From contig NZ_BSOW01000055.1 of assembly GCF_030160715.1 (NCBI RefSeq), forward strand, positions 1 through 50,837: a DNA stretch of 50,837 nucleotides. The letters are read 5' to 3'. Below, piece after piece: positions 15,539 to 23,843 of the stretch. Origin of the DNA: Bradyrhizobium iriomotense. Its GTDB lineage: Bacteria; Pseudomonadota; Alphaproteobacteria; Rhizobiales; Xanthobacteraceae. Every line of letters begins with the position of its first letter. Position 1 is the first letter of the stretch. The notes below the pieces were generated by a model, which ran no database searches, was not told the origin of the DNA, and saw nothing but the letters and a program-made list of their open reading frames with translations. The position numbers and the translations under genes were made by a program.

Positions 15539-16708
15539 CTAACGGGTGCGATGCGCGACCTCGAAGGAGGCGAGATATCCGGCCAGATCCTGGGGATCGA
15601 AACCCGGCCCAGCGAAGGCCCCGAACGGCCCGCCGGAGACGTCCTTGGCGCTCCCGCTTTGCCCCACCGCGGCGTCATAGAGGTCGGGCCGGAACACGCC
15701 CATGGCCGTCCTCAGCGCGGCTTCGCTGAGCGCCGTCTGCCCCCAGCGCACCATCTGTGCATAGAGCCAGGCGGCCTGGACCGGGTCCGGCCGCCCTGCC
15801 CCTTCGCGGCCGACCAGCAGGTAGCGGCCGCTCTCGCGCAAGGTGCCATCGGGCGAGATCTTCAGGCGGCCACCCAGGGTGCGCTGGATCACCTCGGCAT
15901 CGACGCCGATCCGCTCCGGCTGCGCCAGGATCTGCGCCGCCTCGTCGCGGTTTTCTGGATGCTCGATGAACTCCGCAGCCTTCACCGCCGCGCGCACCAG
16001 TGCTGCGACCACATCCGGGTTCTTCTCGGCCCAGGTCTGGCGCACGGCCAGAACCTTCTCGGCCGCGCGGACCAAGATGTCAGAGACGAAATGCAGGATA
16101 TGGCCGATGCCGAGATCGACCGCGACCGAATTCCAGGGCGCGCCGACGCAGAACGCATCGACATGGCCGCTGGCCAGGCTGTCGACCATGTAGGGTGGCG
16201 GCAGCACCACGAGGCGCACGTCCTCGTCGGGATCGACGCCGGCCGCCGCCATCCAGAACCGGAGCTGGTAATTGTGGGTCGAGAACGGGAAGGTCATGCC
16301 GAAGGTCAGCGGTTCAGCCCCCGCCTTGCGCCGCTTCGCCACCACGCGCGAGAGCGCCTTGGCGGTCACCATCGGATCGAAGCGGTCGCCGTCGATCTCC
16401 TCCATCAGCGCCGCATGGAGCGGAGGCGAGACCGTGATGGCGTTGCCGTTGATGCCGAGGTTGAAGGGGGCTGCGATCGGGACCTTGACGTGGCCGAGCC
16501 CGAGCGAGGACGCGATCGCGACGGGCGCAAGCAGATGCGCAGCATCGAACAGGCCGATATTGAGCTTGTCGCGGACGTTGGACCAGGACACCTCGCGCAC
16601 CAGCTCGACCTCGAGCCCCTCGGCCGCGGTAAAGCCCTTGTCGACGGCAACGATCAGCGCGGCGGCATCGACCAGCGGGATGAACCCTATACGGAGCGGT
16701 CCGGTCAT
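15539..16708 (-). CDS. nasS: Nitrate sensor NasS
   Basis: 389 residues, a CmpA/NrtA-like ligand-binding protein without signal peptide or lipobox, hence cytoplasmic. Landmarks: LRIGFIPLVDAAALIVAVDKG, VSWSNVRDKLNIGLFDAAH, the nitrate-binding region APFNLGINGNAITVS, FPFSTHNYQLRFWMAAAG, and GHVDAFCVGAPWNSVAVD. In NasS the protein binds NasT and releases it when nitrate or nitrite is bound. Its start overlaps the nasT stop by 4 bp (ATGA at 16708-16705), so the two proteins are made together. The homologous pair in Bradyrhizobium also affects nitrous oxide reductase genes. Confidence 0.92.
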   Translation of the reverse strand: MTGPLRIGFIPLVDAAALIVAVDKGFTAAEGLEVELVREVSWSNVRDKLNIGLFDAAHLLAPVAIASSLGLGHVKVPIAAPFNLGINGNAITVSPPLHAALMEEIDGDRFDPMVTAKALSRVVAKRRKAGAEPLTFGMTFPFSTHNYQLRFWMAAAGVDPDEDVRLVVLPPPYMVDSLASGHVDAFCVGAPWNSVAVDLGIGHILHFVSDILVRAAEKVLAVRQTWAEKNPDVVAALVRAAVKAAEFIEHPENRDEAAQILAQPERIGVDAEVIQRTLGGRLKISPDGTLRESGRYLLVGREGAGRPDPVQAAWLYAQMVRWGQTALSEAALRTAMGVFRPDLYDAAVGQSGSAKDVSGGPFGAFAGPGFDPQDLAGYLASFEVAHRTR

Positions 16709-17295
16709 TTCAGCATCTCCGACGCGGTGATGATCGACTGGGCGATCTCGCCGATCTTCTTCTTCTCGCGCATCGCGGTGGAGCGCATCAGCACGTAGGC
16801 CTCGTCTTCGGTCAGGCCCTTCACCCGCATCAATATGCCCTTGGCGCGCTCGATGATCTTGCGGTCCTCGAGCTGCGATTTGGTGCGCTCCAGCTCCTCC
16901 TGGAGTTTCGCGAAGGCGTTGAAGCGGGACACGCAGAGGTCGAGGATCGGCTTGATGCGTTCTTTCTTCAGCCCGTCGACGATGTAGGCGGATACCCCCG
17001 CCTCCACGGAGGCCTGGATCGAGGCCGAATCACTCTGATCGACGAACATCGCGATCGGCCGGCGCACGGCGCGGCTGACCTGGAACATCTGTTCCAGGAC
17101 GTCGCGGCTGGGGTTTTCCAGATCGATCAGGATGATATCGGGGTCGACGGCATAGATGCGCGCCAAGAGGCTCTGCATCTCGCTGATATGCACGACCTGG
17201 GTGAAACCCGCCTCCCGCAACCCTTCCTCGAGGATCGCGGCCCGGATCGGGCTTTCGTCGACAATCACAATTTTAGGCGACTGTTCGGCGCTCAT
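16705..17295 (-). CDS. nasT: Antiterminator NasT (ANTAR protein)
   Basis: 196 residues. N-terminal receiver-like domain (about 8-120: KIVIVDESPIRAAILEEGL, DPDIILIDLENPSRDVLEQM) followed by a coiled helix and the ANTAR domain (about 135-190: QLEDRKIIERAKGILMRVKG, then LTEDEAYVLMRSTAMREKK). The conserved RAKGILM and A-Y-LMR residues that contact RNA are present. NasT, when free of NasS, binds paired hexaloop hairpins and prevents termination. First gene of nasT-nasS; its own promoter must lie in 17296-17407, shared divergently with rimO. Confidence 0.95.
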   Translation of the reverse strand: MSAEQSPKIVIVDESPIRAAILEEGLREAGFTQVVHISEMQSLLARIYAVDPDIILIDLENPSRDVLEQMFQVSRAVRRPIAMFVDQSDSASIQASVEAGVSAYIVDGLKKERIKPILDLCVSRFNAFAKLQEELERTKSQLEDRKIIERAKGILMRVKGLTEDEAYVLMRSTAMREKKKIGEIAQSIITASEMLK

Positions 17296-17407
17296 CGCTC
17301 AACTCACCCCCGGCGACGCATCCATAGCACGCCGGAGCCCCATGCAAAGGGTTGTAATTGTGGGCAATTGGGACTAGCTGCAAGCGGTCAATCAGGCAGA
17401 TTTAGGT

Positions 17408-18733
17408 ATGGATCAGACGGCTGCGCCCAAGGTCAGCTTCGTTTCGCTCGGATGTCCCAAGGCATTGGTGGATTCCGAGCGCATCATCACGCGCCTGCGC
17501 GCCGAAGGCTACGAGCTCGCTCGCAAGCATGACGGGGCCGATATCGTCATCGTTAACACCTGTGGCTTCCTCGACAGCGCCAAGCAGGAATCGCTTTCGG
17601 CGATCGGCGACGCCATGGCCGAGAACGGCAAGGTGATCGTGACCGGCTGCATGGGCGCCGAGCCCGAGCAGATCGAGCAGGCATATCCAGGCGTGCTCTC
17701 GATCACCGGTCCGCAGCAATACGAATCCGTGCTCGATGCCGTGCACCGGGCGCTGCCGCCGGCGCACAATCCGCATCTCGACCTGGTGCCGCCGCAGGGC
17801 ATCAAGCTGACGCCGCGCCACTACGCCTATTTGAAGATCTCCGAGGGCTGCAACAACCGCTGCACCTTCTGCATCATCCCGAAGCTGCGCGGCGACCTGG
17901 TGTCACGCCCCGCCAATGATGTGCTGCGTGAGGCCGAGCGGCTGGTCGGCGCCGGCGTCAAGGAGCTGCTCGTCATCTCGCAGGACACGTCGGCCTATGG
18001 CGTCGACGTCAAATATGCCGAGAGCCCGTGGAGGGACCGCCAGGTCCGCGCCAGATTCCTCGATCTCGCGCGCGAGCTCGGCGAGCTAGGGGCCTGGGTC
18101 CGGCTGCAATATGTCTACCCCTACCCGCATGTCGACGACGTCATTGCGCTGATGACCGAGGGCAAAGTGCTGCCCTATCTCGACATCCCCTTCCAGCATG
18201 CGAGCCCCGAAGTCCTCAAAGCGATGAAGCGGCCGGCCGCGCAGGACAAGACGCTGGCGCGGATCAAGCGCTGGCGCGAAGAATGTCCCGATCTCGCCCT
18301 GCGCTCGACCTTCATCGTCGGCTTCCCCGGCGAGACCGATGCGGACTTCGCCTATCTGCTCGACTGGCTCGATGAAGCCGAGATCGATCGCGTCGGCTGC
18401 TTCAAATACGAGCCGGTCGCGGGCGCCACCTCCAACGCGCTGCCCGGCACTGTCCCGGATGAGGTGAAGCAGGAGCGCTACAACGCGCTGATGGCGCGCC
18501 AGCAGAAGATTTCGGCACGGCGGCTGAAGCGCAAGGTCGGCACCCGCCAGCAGGTCATCATCGACGAGGTCGGCCCCACCGTTGCGAAAGGCCGCTCCAA
18601 GGCGGATGCGCCGGAGATCGACGGCGCCGTTTACCTGTCGAGCCGCCGCCCCCTGCGCGTCGGCGAGATCGTCACCGCCAAGATCGAGCGCGCCGACGCC
18701 TATGATCTGCACGGCAGCGTCGCGGGATTTTAG
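17408..18733 (+). CDS. rimO: Ribosomal protein S12 methylthiotransferase RimO
   Basis: 441 residues, normal length. Radical-SAM methylthiotransferase that adds a methylthio group to an Asp of ribosomal protein S12. Three Cys of the N-terminal MTTase domain for the auxiliary cluster are at 16 (SLGCPKALVDSER), 52 (VNTCGF) and 81 (VTGCMG). The radical-SAM CxxxCxxC is CNNRCTFC near 152-159. The C-terminal TRAM domain ends with RADAYDLHGSV. S-R-P-x-D-V and L-Q-Y-V-Y-P-Y-P motifs distinguish RimO from MiaB. Stand-alone gene, divergent from nasT. Confidence 0.97.
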   Translation: MDQTAAPKVSFVSLGCPKALVDSERIITRLRAEGYELARKHDGADIVIVNTCGFLDSAKQESLSAIGDAMAENGKVIVTGCMGAEPEQIEQAYPGVLSITGPQQYESVLDAVHRALPPAHNPHLDLVPPQGIKLTPRHYAYLKISEGCNNRCTFCIIPKLRGDLVSRPANDVLREAERLVGAGVKELLVISQDTSAYGVDVKYAESPWRDRQVRARFLDLARELGELGAWVRLQYVYPYPHVDDVIALMTEGKVLPYLDIPFQHASPEVLKAMKRPAAQDKTLARIKRWREECPDLALRSTFIVGFPGETDADFAYLLDWLDEAEIDRVGCFKYEPVAGATSNALPGTVPDEVKQERYNALMARQQKISARRLKRKVGTRQQVIIDEVGPTVAKGRSKADAPEIDGAVYLSSRRPLRVGEIVTAKIERADAYDLHGSVAGF

Positions 18734-18746
18734 GTCAGCGCTCCAC

Positions 18747-19691
18747 TCAGGCCAGCCAGGTCGGCACCCAGCGCTCCGGCCGCGGCGCCCGGGCGAGGTC
18801 AGCCTTCGCCTCGGACAGCTCGGCCGGGACGTCGTCGATCGTCGGCCGCTCGTCATAGTCGAAGCGCGGCATGACGCGGCCGTCGGCGTAGAGGCCGAAA
18901 TCCATCGAGTACCAAAGCCCGAGCTCGGGCTGGGCGCGGCGCATGTCGTCGCGCAACTCACGCAGCAATGGCTCGATCGCCTTGGCCTCTTTGAGAGGTC
19001 GCGGTCCCGGCCAGTTGAGGCGCGCCTGATATTGCGCACCGACGATCGCGACCTCGAATGACGTCTTGTCCCAGGGGTTCTTGCCCTTCGGTAAGTGAGC
19101 GGCAAGCCGCCAGCCGAGCTCGGCCATCATCGGATGGTTTGACCAATATTCCTCGCGATCCCTGCTCCACTTCGCCATGAAGCCACGGAAATCCGGCAGG
19201 ATCGACGATGCCTGCTCGAGCGGCGTCAACCCTACGTCGGCGAGCCGCTGTTTCAGCCACAGCGCCAGCTCGACCGTCTGACATTCGACATCGTCGCGGG
19301 GGGCCAGATCGTGCCATGCGCTTTCGAATTCCTGGGCTGCGAGCTTGGCGATCAGCCAGGGCAGCGACGGCGCCAGGATGTCATACTCGCCCTCTGATCC
19401 AAGTCCGACGATCGGCGGATCGGCGCGGTCGAGACCCTCGCCATACCAGGCGCCAACGGCGGAGCCATCCGGCAGGCGCATGAACAGGGCAAACTTGTCG
19501 CGTAACGGGCTGCTATCGAACAATGGCGCGGTATCCGCGAACTGCCCGCGCAGATCGAAGCAGCCGACGCTGCCCCAGGGACGGCCCTCGAGCCAGCCTG
19601 CAAAATCCAGCAGCAGGGGTGACGCTTCGGTGCCGGGCGGAAAGGCTCGGCGGATGCTGTCGACGTCGATGCGATAGGAGGGATCGGACAA
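18747..19691 (-). CDS. Unknown protein, possibly SUKH-like; TTG start
   Basis: The frame is open up to 20066, but recognisable protein begins only near SDPSYRIDVDSIRRAFPPG. No ATG or GTG lies there, and TTG at 19691-19689 is the best start, giving 314 residues. The first third has LLLDFAGWLEGRPWGSVGCF, then FALFMRLPDGSAVGAWYG and a segment with IVGLGSEGEYDILAPSLPWL, the order of features seen in SMI1/KNR4 (SUKH) domains. The rest (EEYWSNHPMMAELGWRLAAH; LWYSMDFGLYADGRVMPRFD) is unfamiliar. SUKH relatives include toxin-immunity proteins, but no toxin gene is adjacent. The family call is tentative; coding is supported by the long, well-composed frame. Confidence 0.55.
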   Translation of the reverse strand: MSDPSYRIDVDSIRRAFPPGTEASPLLLDFAGWLEGRPWGSVGCFDLRGQFADTAPLFDSSPLRDKFALFMRLPDGSAVGAWYGEGLDRADPPIVGLGSEGEYDILAPSLPWLIAKLAAQEFESAWHDLAPRDDVECQTVELALWLKQRLADVGLTPLEQASSILPDFRGFMAKWSRDREEYWSNHPMMAELGWRLAAHLPKGKNPWDKTSFEVAIVGAQYQARLNWPGPRPLKEAKAIEPLLRELRDDMRRAQPELGLWYSMDFGLYADGRVMPRFDYDERPTIDDVPAELSEAKADLARAPRPERWVPTWLA

Positions 19692-19951
19692 AGGGGCGCG
19701 CCTGACGGAATTGCGATGTCTACTTGGTCGCGCAGGTCGCCGGCTCGGTTCGAACCAAACGGCGCCTGAATGGTACAAACACGCGGGCGTGAAAATAGTT
19801 CGGCGCGGGCGCAAATGATGCAAGGCGATCTCAAGACCGGTCTGAAGGCCGTGCGCGGGGCCAATTTGAGCGGCGGCGCGAACAGCGACGCTGCCTCCGC
19901 CAGATCGCTCTGGCCACCCGTCGCCAAAGAGTTCGTGCATTGGGGCGTCGA

Positions 19952-21109
19952 GTGAACCAGTCTCACTCGACAGCGCCCCGCAACCAGCATGCTGTCGCCG
20001 CGTTGGCTCTGCTGGCGACCCTGGTGCTGCCCTCGCTATCCGCCGCCGAACCCTTGTCGCCGACACAGGCGCGTGCCTGGTGCTTCGGCACCGGCAAGAT
20101 CAGCAGCGATCAGCGCATCGAAGGCTGCACGGCCGTGTTACAGTCCAGCCCGTCGGATGCGATGGCGCTGGCCAATCGCGGTGAGACGTACCGACGCAAG
20201 GGTGATCCGGAGCGCGCGGTCGCCGACCTCAACCGTGCCATCGATCTCAATCCGAAGGATGCGGTCGCATGGTACAATCGCGGCATCGCCTACGACGACC
20301 TCGGCGATCGCGACCATGCCATCGTCGATTATACGCGCGCGATCCGGCTGAGGCCGAGTGACCCGCTCTACTACAACAACCGCGGCAATTCCTACAGCGC
20401 CAAGAACGACCACGAGCACGCGCTCGACGACTATAATCAGGCGATCAAGCTCGACCCGAAATTCGCGCTTGCCTACTACAATCGGGGCAGCGCCTATCGC
20501 GAGCATCAAGACGCAGATCGCGCGCTCGCCGATCTCGACATGGCAATCAAGCTCGATCCGAACTATGGCCCGGCCTACGGCAATCGCGCGCGCATCTTCC
20601 GCGACCGTGGCGACCGGACACGGGCACTGGCCGACTTCGGCAAATCGCTCGAGCTCAATCCGAACAACGACCGCGACGCCTATGCCCGCGCCAACATTTA
20701 TCTTGATCAGCACGACTATGTGCTTGCGCTCGCCGATTACGACCGCGCGATCAAGATCAATGCGAGCTATGCCGGCGTGTTCAACGCACGCTGCATGACG
20801 CGCGCGATCCTCGGCCAGTTGCAGGAGGCGCTGGCCGATTGCGAGCAGTCGCTGCGTATGCGCCCGAACGACCCCTACACGCTCGACAGCCGCGCGCTCT
20901 GCTACCTGAAGCTCGGCAATCTCGATGCGGCGATCGCGGGCTACGACACCGCACTGGCGGCAAAGCCACAGCTCGAAAGCGCGCTGTACGGCCGCGGCAT
21001 TGCCAGGCGCAGGAAGGGTGATGCCGATGGAGCGGAGCGCGACATCGCCGCAGCCAAGGCGATCAACGCCGGCATCGCCGATGAGTTCGCGCATTACGGC
21101 GTCGAGTAG
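19952..21109 (+). CDS. Secreted TPR-repeat protein
   Basis: 385 residues from GTG 19952. A signal peptide spans about 1-34 (AVAALALLATLVLPSLSAAEP). After a short Cys-containing segment (WCFGTG..EGCTAVL) come about nine tetratricopeptide repeats with the consensus A-N-R-G, A-x-x-D-x-x-x-A-I-x-L-x-P: ALANRGETYRRKGDPERAV, AWYNRGIAYDDLGDRDHAI, YYNNRGNSYSAKNDHEHAL and so on to residue 375. The end reads ADEFAHYGVE. TPR arrays act as protein-binding scaffolds, and export places this one in the periplasm; the partner is unknown. The GTG overlaps the stop of a short upstream frame ending in a similar octapeptide. Confidence 0.85.
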   Translation: MNQSHSTAPRNQHAVAALALLATLVLPSLSAAEPLSPTQARAWCFGTGKISSDQRIEGCTAVLQSSPSDAMALANRGETYRRKGDPERAVADLNRAIDLNPKDAVAWYNRGIAYDDLGDRDHAIVDYTRAIRLRPSDPLYYNNRGNSYSAKNDHEHALDDYNQAIKLDPKFALAYYNRGSAYREHQDADRALADLDMAIKLDPNYGPAYGNRARIFRDRGDRTRALADFGKSLELNPNNDRDAYARANIYLDQHDYVLALADYDRAIKINASYAGVFNARCMTRAILGQLQEALADCEQSLRMRPNDPYTLDSRALCYLKLGNLDAAIAGYDTALAAKPQLESALYGRGIARRRKGDADGAERDIAAAKAINAGIADEFAHYGVE

Positions 21110-21140
21110 TCACCGCACCTTGCCTGCGTCGAGAACCGGC

Positions 21141-21168
21141 TTGACAAGCCCTGCCCTTCGGCTGTATG
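21141..21168 (+). promoter_or_regulatory. Promoter of the argD leader
   Basis: TTGACA (21141-21146), a perfect -35 hexamer, then 16 bp and TGTATG (21163-21168) as a weak -10. The predicted start is about 21174-21176, only a few bases before the leader ATG at 21179, so the leader mRNA would be nearly leaderless. A comparable leaderless arrangement is known for trpL in Sinorhizobium. Confidence 0.55.
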
Positions 21169-21178
21169 GCGGCGCCCC

Positions 21179-21268
21179 ATGATCACCTCTCGGACCCACC
21201 GCCGCGCAGCTTTCCGTCGTCGCACCCGCGACGATGATGGGTTGCGCCATGTCCGACGACGCCGCTGA
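21179..21268 (+). CDS. Arg-rich leader peptide of a candidate argD attenuator
   Basis: ATG 21179 to TGA 21266-21268 encodes 29 residues of which 12 are Arg: single Arg at 5, 17 and 23, Arg-Arg at 8-9, Arg-Arg-Arg at 13-15 and four Arg at 26-29. Codons are CGG, CGC, CGT and CGA. The run CGT CGT CGC plus ACC CGC (21215-21229) overlaps pairing segment 1 of the downstream hairpins. The gene after it is an acetylornithine aminotransferase of arginine biosynthesis. The peptide is too short for normal gene finders. An alternative overlapping 23-residue frame starts at 21166 and is less informative. Confidence 0.6.
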   Translation: MITSRTHRRAAFRRRTRDDDGLRHVRRRR

Positions 21269-21332
21269 AGCACTGACATCAGCAGAGTTTTCGAGAAGGC
21301 CGCACCCGCAAAGTGCGGCCTTCTCGCTTTTT
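21215..21332 (+). terminator. Attenuator: anti-antiterminator, antiterminator and intrinsic terminator
   Basis: The terminator (3:4) has perfect 14-bp arms CGAGAAGGCCGCAC (21292-21305) and its complement (21313-21326), a 7-nt loop and five T (21328-21332). Segment 2, GGGTTGCGCC (21239-21248), can pair with GGCCGCACCC inside the left arm (21298-21307), giving 9 bp with two single bulges. It can also pair with segment 1, CGCACCC (21221-21227), in the leader coding region, giving 7 bp with one bulge. Segments 1 and 3 share the identical 9-mer CGCACCCGC, which makes 1:2 and 2:3 exclusive. A further 9-bp hairpin, 21215-21223 with 21228-21236, includes segment 1. Confidence 0.65.
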
Positions 21333-21378
21333 CGCGCGTCTTTTCCCTGAACTGTCCCTGCCCCAAGAGGAGTCTGAC

Positions 21379-22575
21379 ATGACCGACGCTACCCATCCGT
21401 ATGATGCGCTGATGGACATCACCGCACGGCCGAAGGCCGTGTTCGTCCGCGGCGCGGGCTCCTACCTCTGGGACGACAGCCGCAGGCGCTATCTCGATTT
21501 CGTGCAGGGATGGGCGGTCAACTGCCTCGGTCATTCGCCGCCGGCGGTCGCCGATGCGCTTGCGGCGCAGGCCAAGCGGCTCTTGACGCCGAGCCCGGCC
21601 TTCTACAACGAGCCCAGCCTGAAGCTCGCGCAGGCGCTGGTCGAGAACAGTTGTTTCGACCAGGTGTTCTTCGCCAATTCCGGTGCGGAGGCCAACGAAG
21701 GCGCGATCAAGCTCGCGCGCAAGTTTGGCAGCGTGCACAAAGGCGGTGCGTTCGAGATCATCACCTTCGCTGGCGGCTTCCACGGCCGCACGCTTGCCAC
21801 CATGTCGGCGTCGGGCAAGAAGGCCTTTGAGCCGCTGTTCGAGCCCAAGGTCTCGGGCTTCAAGAAGGCGACGCTGAACGACATCGCCTCCGTCGAGGCG
21901 CTCGTCACCGCCAACACCGTGGCCGTGATGCTCGAACCGATCCAGGGCGAGGCCGGCGTGTGGCCGGCGACCGACAAGTTCTTGCAGGAGCTGCGCGCAC
22001 TCACCAAGGCGCACGGTCTCTTGCTGATCTTCGACGAGATCCAGACCGGCATGGGCCGGACCGGAAAGCTCTTCCACTACGAGCATGCCGGGATTGCGCC
22101 CGACATCATGACGCTCGGCAAGGGCATCGGCGGCGGCGTGCCGCTCGCCGCTCTGCTTGCGACCGAGCACGCCTCATGCTTCGCGCATGGCGATCAGGGT
22201 GGCACGTTCAACGGCAATCCGGTGATGTGCGCGGCCGGCCTCGCGGTGCTTGAGGAGGTCGGCAAGCCCGAATTTCTCAAGACCGTCACCGACACCGGTC
22301 TGTTGCTCGAGAGCGAGTTGCAGAAGGTCTCGGCGCGGCACGGGCTTGGCGAGGTGCGCGGCCGCGGCCTGCTCCTGGCGCTCGACCTGAAACTGCCGAT
22401 CGCGCCTGCGATCGTCGCGCAGGCATTCGAAGACGGCGTCCTCCTCAATGCGCCACAGGTCGACACGCTCCGCTTCATGCCGGCGCTCAACGTCAGGCGC
22501 GAGGAAATCAGTGAGATGATCGATTGCCTCGACGCGATTCTGACCAAAGCGGGTGCGGCACGGAGGGTAGCGTAA
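21379..22575 (+). CDS. argD: Acetylornithine aminotransferase (class III, PLP)
   Basis: 398 residues from ATG 21379, preceded by AAGAGGAG; the frame extends back into the terminator but that part is not protein-like. Fold-type I, class III aminotransferase. Landmarks: YLDFVQGWAVNCLGH near the start, FFANSGAEANEGAIKLAR, FHGRTLATMSASG, MLEPIQGEAGVWPA, the PLP-contacting Asp in LLIFDEIQTGMGRTG, the Schiff-base Lys in DIMTLGKGIGGGVPLAAL, and GTFNGNPVMCAAG. It converts N-acetylglutamate semialdehyde to N-acetylornithine in arginine synthesis, and may also serve lysine synthesis. A second argD next to argF is usual in the group, so this may be one of two paralogues. Confidence 0.85.
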   Translation: MTDATHPYDALMDITARPKAVFVRGAGSYLWDDSRRRYLDFVQGWAVNCLGHSPPAVADALAAQAKRLLTPSPAFYNEPSLKLAQALVENSCFDQVFFANSGAEANEGAIKLARKFGSVHKGGAFEIITFAGGFHGRTLATMSASGKKAFEPLFEPKVSGFKKATLNDIASVEALVTANTVAVMLEPIQGEAGVWPATDKFLQELRALTKAHGLLLIFDEIQTGMGRTGKLFHYEHAGIAPDIMTLGKGIGGGVPLAALLATEHASCFAHGDQGGTFNGNPVMCAAGLAVLEEVGKPEFLKTVTDTGLLLESELQKVSARHGLGEVRGRGLLLALDLKLPIAPAIVAQAFEDGVLLNAPQVDTLRFMPALNVRREEISEMIDCLDAILTKAGAARRVA

Positions 22576-22626
22576 GGCTCGTCATTGCGAGGAGCGAAAC
22601 GACGAGTGTGCGCTTCACTCCTTGTC

Positions 22627-22757
22627 TCGTGCCCCGGACGCAGCGCAGCGCCCCTTCGGCGGTGCGCTGCAGAGCCGGGGCCCATCTCTTCGCATCACGA
22701 TCTGGGTCCCGGCTCTGCGCCGCAACGCTTGCGCGTTGCAGCTTGTCCGGGACACGG
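22627..22757. repeat. Large imperfect palindromic intergenic repeat
   Basis: The left half (from GTGCCCCGGACGC through CTGCAGAGCCGGGGCCC) and right half (from GGGTCCCGGCTCTGCGC through TTGTCCGGGACAC) are imperfect reverse complements, each with its own internal hairpin. The whole lies between the convergent argD and quinone oxidoreductase genes, where it could end both transcripts. Blocks of this wording, often preceded by a CGTCATTGCGAGGAGCGAA unit as at 22579-22598, recur across Bradyrhizobium genomes (from memory); only one copy is in this window. Confidence 0.7.
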
Positions 22758-22778
22758 GTGCGGATGATGACGGAAGAA

Positions 22779-23753
22779 CTACGGCTTCAAGATCGACGCA
22801 CCCGTGGTGGCGCGGCTTTCGAGATCAATATGCGCTTTCGCCGCGTCCTTCAGCGCATAGGCATGGTTGATCGGCACGTGCAGCTTGCCGCTGATCACGG
22901 CGGCGAACAGCGTGTCGGCGCCTTCCAGCAATTCCGAGCGCTTGCCGATGTAGTCGTTGAGCTTCGGCCTCGTCGCAAACAGCGAGCCGTGATTGTTGAG
23001 CTCAGCGATCGCGAACGGCGGCACCGGTCCCGAGGCATTGCCGAAGGAGACGAACATGCCGCGCGGCTTCAGGCAGGACAGCGAGCCCGGGAAAGTCGCC
23101 TTGCCGACGCCGTCATAGACGACGTCGCAGCCCTCGTTGCGGCTGATCTGCTTCACGCGCGCAACGAAATCCTCCTCGCTGTAGAGGATGACATGGTCGC
23201 AGCCATTGGCCTCGGCAAGCTCCGCCTTGGCGCGTGAGCCGACGGTGCCGATCACGTGCGCCCCGAGCGCCCTCGCCCATTGGCAGGCGAGCAGGCCGAT
23301 GCCGCCGGCTGCGGCATGGATCAGCACGCGATGATGCGGCTCGACCTTGAAGGTCTTGTGCAGGAGATACCAGACGGTGAGGCCCTTGAGCATCAGCACG
23401 GCGCCCTGCTCGTAGGTGATGTGGTCGGGCAGCTTGACCAGCCGCTCCCAGGGCATGTTGCGCTCGCCGGTGTAGGCGCCGAGATTGTGGTAGTAGGCGA
23501 CGCGGTCGCCGGGGTGGAAATTCGTCACGCCGGGACCGACGGAGACCACCTCGCCCGCTGCCTCGTTGCCGGCGATGAAGGGAAGTCCAGGGGCCTTGTA
23601 GAGACCAGTGCGGAAATAGACGTCGATGAAGTTCAACCCGACCGCGTGCTGGCGGATGCGCACCTCGCCCGGTCCCGGCGCCGGCACCTCGACGCTCTCA
23701 TAGACCAGGGCTTCGGGACCCCCGACCTTGTGCACGCGGACGGCTTTGGTCAT
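22779..23753 (-). CDS. NADPH:quinone oxidoreductase (zeta-crystallin type)
   Basis: 324 residues from ATG 23753, which has GGAGGTCAGGTG immediately upstream. Zinc-free medium-chain dehydrogenase/reductase. Landmarks: VGLNFIDVYFRTGLYK, FIAGNEAAGEVVSVGPGV, GDRVAYYHNLGAYTGER, the MLKGLTVWYLLHKTF helix, and the nucleotide-binding VLIHAAAGGIGLLACQWARALGA split at A-A-A-G-G-I-G-L. QorA-like enzymes reduce quinones with NADPH in the cytoplasm and are often linked to oxidative stress. Single gene, convergent with argD. Confidence 0.92.
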   Translation of the reverse strand: MTKAVRVHKVGGPEALVYESVEVPAPGPGEVRIRQHAVGLNFIDVYFRTGLYKAPGLPFIAGNEAAGEVVSVGPGVTNFHPGDRVAYYHNLGAYTGERNMPWERLVKLPDHITYEQGAVLMLKGLTVWYLLHKTFKVEPHHRVLIHAAAGGIGLLACQWARALGAHVIGTVGSRAKAELAEANGCDHVILYSEEDFVARVKQISRNEGCDVVYDGVGKATFPGSLSCLKPRGMFVSFGNASGPVPPFAIAELNNHGSLFATRPKLNDYIGKRSELLEGADTLFAAVISGKLHVPINHAYALKDAAKAHIDLESRATTGASILKP

Positions 23754-23843
23754 CACCTGACCTCCTCGGTCTTGTTGAGCGCAAGCGAAAGCCATCACGC
23801 CTGCCTTGTCAACTTCCGGTAGGAGCGGACCGGGCAGACCCGA

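Noticed and set aside
21166..21237. Alternative 23-residue leader frame overlapping the Arg-rich one
   Set aside because: Its ATG falls inside the proposed -10 hexamer and it contains Pro/Ser rather than a repeated codon tied to the downstream gene.
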